The notes below the pieces were generated by a model. It did no database searches and was not told the origin of the DNA. It saw nothing but the letters and a program-made list of their open reading frames with translations. Of a stretch of DNA of 34,264 nt, positions 21,330 to 29,516 are shown one piece after another; position 1 is the stretch's first letter, and every line of letters starts with the position of its first letter. Source of the stretch: Blepharisma japonicum (lineage: Eukaryota; Ciliophora; Heterotrichea; Heterotrichida; Blepharismidae); contig CATKHK010000171.1 of NCBI GenBank assembly GCA_949751835.1, positions 1-34,264 on the forward strand, in the 5' to 3' direction. A program made the position numbers and the translations under genes.

Positions 21330-23560
21330 CCAGTAGAAATTGATAATGATGGAATTGCTGTTTATCTAAAATTATTAATGTTCGGATTTCTAATTCCAAT
21401 TTATATCAAATAATGGTAGAGCTGGTGGGGTTCTTTATGCTTTATATGAAAATAATAACCAGAATTTACTGATTGACAACTCGACATTTGTGTCGAATGG
21501 GATTGAGGTGGCTCTTTAATATATATTGAAAGCAATCATATAAATGAAAATTATGTGACCGATAGAAAATTAAACATAACTTTTCCAGATGGAGATATTA
21601 AAGAAGGAAAATTTATCCCTTGAAATATAATTTTAAAAAAAATTATTTTATTTAGCGAACAGCATTTCATTAATATTCGCTATTTCATTTCTTACTGTAT
21701 AAGATGAATTAGCTAAATGAGTGAAATTTTAAAATTTAAATTTTACAAAAAATTATTCAAGAAAAGCTGGAATAGTTGAAATTACAAGAATGGTAACATT
21801 TATTGAGAGAAATTGAATATAGACTCAAATGGCTTGCCTTTATCTGAAGCTGTAAATATAAACTCTATATTTATAAATTTTTTTATAGAAAGTCCCTTGA
21901 TTTATGCTTCATTCAACATCACCGATCCTACTGAATTGAATTGTGTTCTTTATCTTTATGCCACACTCAATCTTTTTCAATATGGAAGCAATAAATATTG
22001 AAAAAAATTACTGCAAGTACTCTTCTCCTAGCATTATTATTTCAAATACAACTAATAGTATAGTAAAATCAAGCCATTTTAACGACAATAAAGGAACAGG
22101 AAATTACGCTGTTGGTTTAGCATTTTTTGGAAATACACTTTATAAAATTATAGATTCTGAATTTCATTATAATATCAACTATCAATTTGGCAGTCCTGGA
22201 GCTATAAATAGCCTTTCAAGTTTGCAATTACAAAATTGCACTTTTTCTAGCAATGCTGACACACTTTATTTTGGAGGGCAAAATCTTAGTATTTTCTCTT
22301 TCAATTTTGATTCTAATAGCTCGCCTGGGTCAAATGGTGGTACAATTTCTGTTTCAATCCTATCAGATAATAAAGACTAAATTTAACTTATATTATTTAC
22401 AATCCTCATCAACTATGTGAAGCTAGAAGATTTATTGGAAACGCTAGACTCAAAGGCTTATGGAATTTAATATTAGTAGTTAGTTATTAGCTATGTCTGG
22501 CCAAAATTTCAATTTTATTTTTTATTTCAAACACAACTTTTACAAACAATTTCTGCTCTTTTAGCAGGGGAGCAATTTGTATTGAAAAAATTACTCCATT
22601 AACGATATTATTGACACTCCAAATAGAAAATACAGATTTTTTAAAAATCAAGCTTTAGATGGGTCTTATATGTACATAGACCACGGTATCGAGCTTAATT
22701 CTGATTCTTCAATTATTGATTGCTCTTTTCAAGAAAATATGGGAAGCTTTTCAGGCACTATTTCTGTATCTTACCTATATGGAATATTAAATTTTGATCG
22801 TTGCTATTTTGTTAAAAATGTTGGAATTCATAGCTCAGGATTAAATATAGCCATAGGTGAAAATACTTAGGAAAACCCTTTAAAAATAATTTTAAATTCT
22901 TGCGTTTTTCAGCACAATTCAGGAAATATAACAATTTCTATGGATAATACCAATATATACTTACTTTAGAATCTTATGATTCCCTATTTGAATTTAATAT
23001 TGGTTCAATATTTTCTCTTGACTACGACTATGCATTAATAAAAACCTCCAAAATTCGGCATAATATTTCTCCTAATTCAGGTAGGGCATTGAGTCTTAAG
23101 AATTCAGCAACATTTTTTTCAGAAAATGCAACTTATTTAAACTGCAGCAGCAACGTTAATGGTGTCTGCTTCTATTAGCTTAAAGTCCAAATTTATATAC
23201 TTTTCATGCATTTTTAGCATAAATTATGCTGGCTCTTTAGGAGGTGTTATATATACTGATTCAGATGCTCAGTTTTTTATTACTAATTCTATTATTAGCA
23301 AAAATTCATGCAAAAGAAAAGGATCAGCTATATATATAGCAAGTCTTTAGTTAGTTCATCAATAAATAATACTGAAATATCTGAAAACTTAGCATATAGC
23401 GATGGAGTAATTTTATCTTATCATCTCAAATTTCAATATTTTCGTCAAAAATTCACAAAAATGCTGCTCTTGGAAAAAATCAAGGTTATATATTGATGAT
23501 TCTAATGCTATTTCTTCATTTTCATTCCAGGAATAAGCCATTCAGTAAAGTATTTTTCAA
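21330..23560 (+). pseudogene. Decayed beta-helix (PbH1-type) surface-protein gene
   Basis: Successive plus-strand segments in different frames share the signature of right-handed parallel beta-helix proteins. These include Ser-Asn-Asn-Gly-Arg-Ala-Gly-Gly-Val-Leu-Tyr-Ala near 21410 and Asp-Asn-Ser-Thr-Phe-Val-Ser-Asn-Gly near 21480. They continue with repeated 'Asp-Cys-Ser-Phe-x-x-Asn' and 'Asn-Cys-Thr-Phe-Ser-Ser-Asn' rungs near 22230 and 22720, and Gly-Ser-Leu-Gly-Gly-Val-Ile-Tyr near 23230. Open pieces at 21813-22001, 21943-22380, 22670-22870 and 23159-23350 lie in three frames and end in TAA or TAG, which remain stops under the Blepharisma code. I found no 15-16 nt intron pattern that would reconcile them. 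Intact relatives are usually large surface or secreted proteins. Confidence 0.7.
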
Positions 23561-23591
23561 TAGGGCAGAAACTTTCTCTGAATTAGCATAA

Positions 23592-23795
23592 TTAATCACA
23601 ATTCTGACTGGTCTTTTTTATCTAGCCGCAGATTTAGGTACCGCAGTTACATATATTTTACTTGTACTCTTGATATTTGTCAACACTTTGTTTATTGCTT
23701 ACATTTTGGCTAAATTTTGCTTACAATTTCCAATCGTTGATCGCATAACTATGAAGATATTGAAAATTTTTATAAGAATGAAAGAAAGTATATAA
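23592..23795 (+). pseudogene. Probable C-terminal membrane segment of the beta-helix relic
   Basis: A frame ending at TAA 23793-23795 encodes a strongly hydrophobic run (about 23601-23705) and then a basic tail with Arg-Ile-Thr-Met-Lys-Ile-Leu-Lys. It follows the beta-helix remnants on the same strand and would suit the membrane anchor and short cytoplasmic tail of such a protein. The link is inferred from position. Confidence 0.45.
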
Positions 23796-24415
23796 TCAAG
23801 ATTGTTCCTGCTAGCTAGATGAGAGCTGTAAAGAGGCTCAGCAAGACTGTGGAAAAATAGAGAGCAGCATGATAATTTCTGATAACACAAAAATTGGAAT
23901 AATTTTCAAAGAAACTTTAGGCATTTAGGGGGAGTATGATCCTTTTCATCTATGAGAAGCATATCTGCTTTGAATTAAAAATTATTATCTAAATTATTTA
24001 TTAAAATTTTAATTTATGAAATTTATCAATTCAAATTATTAAGCTTTTTAAATAGTACCTAAGTATAAATATAACTCAGACAGCTATTCCTGCCAATAGC
24101 TAGCGTATCTGATCCCTGCTAATAATATGTGGGTAGAGGAATTTCATATTTTTATGCTCCATTAAAAAGGCAAATATTGTAGCTAATAAAATGAAGGGAT
24201 ATATTTGTGTAATATAATATTAATTTTGGCTCAAACTTTCTGCTATTATAAGCTTCATTTAATTGGCTGAACTTATAAAGTAATGATAAAATACCCTTTT
24301 TCTTATTCTAAAATTAAAATTTAAAGCCACTTTGTTTCTTTATCACTTAGATGGAAGAAAAGCCAAAAAATAAGAAAAAATCCAGATATACATGATTAAT
24401 TTATAAATTTCAATA
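23796..24415. other. Intergenic stretch
   Basis: About 620 AT-rich bases. A few further codons of the beta-helix relic may persist up to about 23990, but nothing beyond that can be supported on either strand. Confidence 0.5.
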
Positions 24416-24641
24416 GCTTATTTCACAAAATAAAAGGGCTTGCAGCACTCATGATAAGAAAATCAGGGTCGATATGCCAAGCTACCTTTCAAAGTAGAAA
24501 TTAGTCGAAAGCATAAGTGCTAGAGGCGCCCTGTGTTAAATTGCTTAATAATATACTTTTGTATGAATGACTTTACAATAAGATAAAGAACTAATAAACA
24601 ATTGAAATGCTTAAAACTGGACTATTTTATATTAATTTTAA
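24416..24641. repeat. Direct repeat upstream of the third 433-residue gene
   Basis: About 220 bases similar to 26307-26510. Both hold 'gtcgatatgccaagct', 'tttcaaagtagaaattagtc' and 'attgaaatgcttaaaactgga' in the same order and orientation. This copy ends about 30 bases before ATG 24671, so it is the upstream region of that gene. Confidence 0.8.
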
Positions 24642-24662
24642 AATTAAACAAGACATATGAAT

Positions 24663-24670
24663 CTATAAAT
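24663..24670 (+). promoter_or_regulatory. CTATAAAT directly before the start codon
   Basis: The same eight bases precede the ATGs of the two other 433-residue genes. Here they stand after the 24416-24641 repeat, which differs from the upstream sequence of the other two, so this short word is conserved beyond the longer homology. Confidence 0.4.
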
Positions 24671-25972
24671 ATGTTCAGCGGCAGGTGCTTCAAAGATGGT
24701 TGCACGAATAAGCTTTATGGAAAGTGTGAATGTGAAAATATTAGTTTATTTTGCAAAGAGCACAGCCTTGAACACTGAGAAAAACAAACCATTAAAAGAC
24801 ACCAATGCCTTAGGCTTTACTTTAAGCCGGCAGAAGAAATTAAGCAGCCAGTTATTGATAAGCTAATATCAATGAAAAAAGATATCAAAAATTATAGATT
24901 TGAAGCAATAATAAGTGCAAATAAAATAATCAAGAATTTTAGAACTGCTTTTGGGAAATATATTGACCAAATTAATGGGTTAGAAACAAGATGCAATAAA
25001 ATGGTTGAGATTTTAAATAGTGGAGAAAATGTTCTTGATGTAGCTGCTGAAGATGATATGGAAAGTGTGCTTAAATTAAACGCTTCAGATGCTCAGCGCA
25101 AAATGACTGGGTGAGATATAAATTGATGCTATTTAGACTATAAAGATATAAATGCCGCAATTAGCAAAATTTATGAAATACCTTTTAATCCTTTTAGACA
25201 AACTTTAGAAGATGCCATTGAATCGAATGAGCTTTCATTTTTTAGATGCGGCACTTCAAATTTTGCAACTATAAACTTAGATACCTTCCAGATTTCTTCT
25301 ACAGTAACTCTTTCTACTCAAGAGCCAATTAATGGATACGCTACAAGCTGCATACTTCCTGATTATACTTACTTTTATTGCTGCAATTATGGCTCTAATA
25401 CAGGTCTCGCATTTACAATTGACAAAAACAAAAATGTGAAACAGTTGCAAAAATCAAAAGTAAATTGGTATGCTGATCCTATATTTTATATTAATTTTAT
25501 ATATTTATTAGGAGGACAGAAATGCTTAGCTGAAAGGTATGATTTTAAACAAAATGTGTGGGAAAGCATGGCTCCACTACCTCAAGGTTTGAATTTTGAT
25601 AAAGGTTGCAATGCTTTATATAGAGAATCAATTCTCATAGCAGGCTATTCTATCCAAAAAGTGATAATTTATAGCATACCTCAAAATAACTACCAAGAAG
25701 TCCCTAATTTGGCTTTAACTGCTAATTGCTATAGATTTATGCTAAGAGGGAACAATAGAATATATTTATTTGAGAAAGGAGCAAAGATTTTCGAAAGCGC
25801 TATAAACAATATTTTAAGTTGAACTCAAATAGGGACTAATAGTATTCCAGGAGATTATAATCAATCAAGTGTTGTTCGCTATAAAGGCTGCCTTTACTTC
25901 GTTCATTATCATAATCAGCTATGGAAATTTGATCTTACTTCTAAGCAAGCTTCTCAGGTAGCAACTCTCTAA
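24671..25972 (+). CDS. Zinc finger-kelch protein, 433 residues (copy C, divergent)
   Basis: One frame from ATG 24671 to TAA 25970-25972, again exactly 433 residues. Trp is encoded by TGA at 24776, 25112, 25124 and 25820 as well as by TGG. The zinc cluster keeps Cys 6, 11, 19, 21, 28 and His 31, 35, 44, while Cys24 of copies A and B is Ile here. That marks the eight shared residues as the likely metal ligands. The helical section (Lys-Asp-Ile-Lys-Asn-Tyr-Arg, then Phe-Gly-Lys-Tyr-Ile-Asp-Gln-Ile-Asn) and the propeller (Tyr-Leu-Leu-Gly-Gly, Ala-Glu-Arg-Tyr-Asp, Met-Ala-Pro-Leu-Pro) follow copies A and B with many substitutions but no length change. This is the older paralog, and its preserved length argues for selection. 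Confidence 0.85.
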
Positions 25973-26306
25973 CATAAAAATTTAAAACTTAATAAGGTCC
26001 TGTCCTTTTGTCTTATTTTCGCTCTTTTTTGAATTTCCCATAGTAAATAGCCTAAATAATAGTGAAGAAGCTGCAGACAGCATCTTTTACCTAGATGATA
26101 GTTTGCTTCTTTATTCAACTTTTAAAACTTCATTTTTTCGAATTAAATTACTTTCGCTTTTCTTAAGCTATCTTAGTCATTTTATAAGCTTTTTCCTATA
26201 AAATTATAAAAACGTGCTTTAATGATTCAAGTTCAGTTTCTTTTTGTAGTGCATTTTTGGTAATTTAAATTTATTAAAATAAATCTGCAACAATTTTAAC
26301 AGCTTA
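25973..26306. other. 3' flank of the third 433-residue gene
   Basis: The first ~30 bases resemble the 3' flanks of copies A and B ('aataaggt/cct'). The remainder is AT-rich without a coding frame. Confidence 0.45.
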
Positions 26307-26510
26307 TATAACAAAATAAAGGAGCTTGCAGTACATATAATAAGTAAAATCAAGGTCGATATGCCAAGCTGTCTTTCAAAGTAGAAATTAGTCTAAAGTG
26401 TAAATTGCAGCAATGCGTTATGCTAAAGATATTTTTGTATGAATAACTTTACGATAAGAAAAGACCTAATAACAAATTGAAATGCTTAAAACTGGAATAT
26501 TTTATATGCA
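26307..26510. repeat. Direct repeat downstream of the third 433-residue gene
   Basis: Copy of 24416-24641, which lies just upstream of ATG 24671. Here the repeat is followed not by a zinc finger-kelch gene but by a minus-strand kelch relic. It may be the surviving promoter of a lost tandem copy. Confidence 0.75.
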
Positions 26511-26514
26511 GTTG

Positions 26515-26725
26515 ATGATGCTTTGACATATTCTTATATGCTTGGGCCAATGGCAAATCAGAAACAGAATTTTGACTTTCATATAATTTGCATATTCTTC
26601 TAAAATCTTACTCTGCTTTCAGGTTATTATTGTTCTGTTTAAAATCTCAGATGTTTTAGCTCTTAACTTCTTTGATAGTCAGAGCTTGACCTGCGAGGTC
26701 TTGATTGGGCTGATTTATTGCTGGC
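26515..26725 (-). pseudogene. Relic of the coiled-coil part of a 589-residue-type kelch gene
   Basis: Minus-strand segments resemble the coiled coil of the gene at 27397-29166. A Leu-Arg-Ala-Lys-Thr-Ser-Glu-Ile-Leu-Asn segment aligns with Leu-Arg-Asn-Lys-Arg-Leu-Glu-Ile-Leu-Asn. After a frame change, Asp-Leu-Pro-Leu-Ala-Gln-Ala-Tyr-Lys aligns with Asp-Pro-Pro-Ile-Gln-Gln-Ala-Tyr-Gln. No finger or propeller remains. Confidence 0.5.
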
Positions 26726-27396
26726 TTTATTACGCTATTGAGATATATGTCTCAATTTCAATGGAAATTAAGCAACCTGCTTGATTTTTAGTGTTTAATT
26801 CAATTTATAAATTTCTTAAAGATTGAAAAAACTAATCTTTTGATTTTTAGCATTTAATTCAAAGATTGAAAAACTATTTTTAACGCCTCATGAAAGTAAT
26901 AAATTGTATTGCTCAAATGTTCAAAAGGATTATATCTTCATGCAACAACTATCAATCACTCTATAATAATTAATAAGAAACAGATGAGCAACTCCCGAAC
27001 TTGTCTAATTAACTTCAAGCATCCCATACTGCGGAGAGAAGAACCCTGCTAAAAATTTCTAGATGGAAGGTACTATTAGAGTAAAATGCTACAGATTGGG
27101 ATCGTAAAATTTACATTTCAAAATCAATGCTTATGAGACCAATGAACATTCAACAAAGCCTAAAATAAATCGTCAAAAATTATAGAATTCGCAATAATAT
27201 TTCGGTTTAGTAATTGAGTGGGAGAGAATTGTCAATTTCAAACGGCAGATCTATTAATAATATTCTATGGACATTTGCAGCCCTAGCTTTGGCTAAATAA
27301 GTGTATGGCTATATAAACTATATTGATCAATGATATAGTTTTTAAAATTAATGGCCAAAGAGTATTAAAAGAGAACTATGCATTAAGCCACTTATT
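26726..27396. other. Intergenic stretch with a local repeat
   Basis: No gene visible. At about 26780-26880 an imperfect tandem repeat occurs: 'ttgatttttag..tttaattca...aaagattgaaaaa.acta' appears twice. The rest is AT-rich spacer after the stop of the 27397-29166 gene. Confidence 0.5.
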
Positions 27397-29166
27397 TTAA
27401 ACTAGCTTTAATGTCTTTTCATTCAAATTAAACTTGAAGTATTTAATGCCCTTATTTACACAAAGACTAACAGCAATGTTTATTGCTCCTTTGTTGTATA
27501 TGACATATACTTGATTAAAATTATCACGTATTATTGAATCTCCAATCCTTCTCCAGACAGAGTCATTTGAAACTTCACTTTCATAAACTGATCCTTTCCA
27601 TTCAATTAAATATAAACTCTCTGAATTTATTAGGATTTTTCTTTTCCCAATAGCAAAATCATAAGGAATTGTCACGAAAGTGTTGCTAACAATTGAATAT
27701 CGCAAAAGATTTTTATTATGGCATCCAATAATCAAAATATTTCCATTAAATATTATATTTGCGCAGGCAAAAGAATTTTGCGGCAGTGGCTTTAACTTAA
27801 TCCATTGCTTTTCATTCAAGTCAAATCTCTCTGATAGAGTTAAATCACCACCATTGGTTTGGCTTCTTCCTCCAAAGCAATAAACACTATTATTGAAATA
27901 GATAGATGATGAATAAAAGCATGGAGTTCCAGATGGCAGATGTTGAATTATATAATTCTCGTCAATTATCAAGCAAATGCCGCCAGAAGAAGGACTGGTA
28001 CTACCAAAACAAAATAAATTGCCGCCAGGCAGTTGAGTAATACATGTGCAGTCATCTAATAGTTTAGGAGTCTCTAACACTCTGACTTCTCTACTTTCTC
28101 TTTCTGTATCATAAATAAACAAATTAGATTTTCCTTTAACTCAATTAATAGTATAAAGTGATGTTTTTTGACGGTAAGCAAGGTTATAATCTTGATATGC
28201 TTGCTGAATAGGTGGGTCGTTAATGCAGGTATGGCTTTGGTAGATTGAGCAATTTTCCCTAAATTCTTTTTCTAATTCGGGGTCATTTGGTTTATTTAAA
28301 ATTTCTAATCTCTTATTTCTTAATTCTTTAAGTAGATTTTGAGAGTTTATTTTTTTGAGATCTTGATTTACATTGATTATTTGAGAATTAGACTGATCCA
28401 TCTCATTCCCCATTTTTGAGTTTATTTCTTCTTTTAAGTTTTCGAGAATTTTGCAGCTTTTTTTATTCTCATCTATTAGATTAGAAATAGTATCTTTGAT
28501 GTTTGCTAGCTCATCATTCATTAAATCAAAGTCTTTTTTATGCTCCTCATTGCTTCAATCGATACTTTTATTATTTTCTTCAAGAGATTTTTCTATTTTA
28601 TTGAATCTGCTGTTAAAATATTCCTCAAATTTGTCTTTAATGAAGAACTCGATCATTGTCTCTATTTTTTTATAGAATCCACAAAATAGCTTTGCACTGT
28701 TTTGCCATTCTTGATTGGCTGAGATAATCTTTTTTAATTTTTCAACAGCTTCTTCAGGCTGTAAACTCAATAGTCCTAAAACTGGGTCCTGCTCTGAGTT
28801 TGATAACTTTTGAGCTTGAAAAATTTTTGTAAAATAGTTGCCTATTTCAGCTGAGGCTGAATCTACACTTTTTAAAAACTCTTCAATATCGTTCTTTGAT
28901 TCAAGCAAAAACTGGCTAAAGGATGCCAGGATCCTTCCCTTCAGCTTGCTATTTTTTGATTCTTCTCTTGTAAGAAACTCCAGCATTGCTTCTTTTGTTC
29001 CTTTGCATGGCTCTACAATTATTTCCTCAAATGCATGAGCCTTGCCAGGTAGCTTCAAATGCTCCCCAAAGTGCTTTACACAGGATAGAATTCCAGGAGA
29101 GGTGCATTGACATGAATATTCAGCCTTGCGCTTGCACCCTAGCTTGAAGCATTGATTAAGCTCCAT
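27397..29166 (-). CDS. Zinc finger-coiled coil-kelch protein, 589 residues
   Basis: One frame from ATG 29166 to TAA 27397-27399. TGA codons at 28555-28557 and 28141-28143 give Trp204 and Trp342; other Trp codons are TGG. Residues 6-44 hold Cys6, Cys11, Cys19, Cys21, Cys29, His32, His36 and His44, the same cluster as in the 433-residue proteins. Residues ~60-330 are long Glu/Lys-rich helices with heptad-like Leu/Ile spacing, a probable coiled coil and so perhaps a dimer. Residues ~345-589 are the kelch propeller (Val-Tyr-Cys-Phe-Gly-Gly, Leu-Ser-Glu-Arg-Phe-Asp, Leu-Lys-Pro-Leu-Pro, Ile-Leu-Ile-Ile-Gly). It is the longest and most complete member, and the two short minus-strand genes look like its propeller half. 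It diverges from the kinesin relic, with about 350 bases between the starts. Confidence 0.85.
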
Positions 29167-29516
29167 ATATTTATTATTATGAAGCTGGCTTTATTAATGT
29201 AAAGATTTAATATTCTATTGGTCTGCTAAAGCTCATTTAAATTAATTTTTATTTTAAAATATAAAAATATCCAAGTTTTACTTTTTGAAGCCTAAGACTT
29301 GATTTACATATTTGATTTATATCTTCACCATTATTTTATATATAAAAATTTTATATTAAAAACTCGTAATTTTATAAGTATTTCCTTTAATAAAAAATGT
29401 ATTTATAATCAAATGATCCTACAAATTTACCTTTTCTATATTTTAACTCTATCAAAACCAATATATAACCTTCTAAAACACTAATCATAGTAAGCTTCTA
29501 TAAGAATTATATCAAA
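29167..29516. promoter_or_regulatory. Divergent upstream region with ATAATAAATAT at its left edge
   Basis: This gap separates the minus-strand kelch start (29166) from the plus-strand kinesin relic start (29517). On the minus strand the bases right before ATG 29166 read ATAATAAATAT, matching those before ATG 13375. The remainder is extremely AT-rich with no gene I can support. Confidence 0.4.

Noticed and set aside
28451-29038. Plus-strand open stretches inside the 589-residue kelch gene
   Set aside because: They are antisense shadows (Ser/Phe/Leu-rich) of the coiled-coil coding strand.
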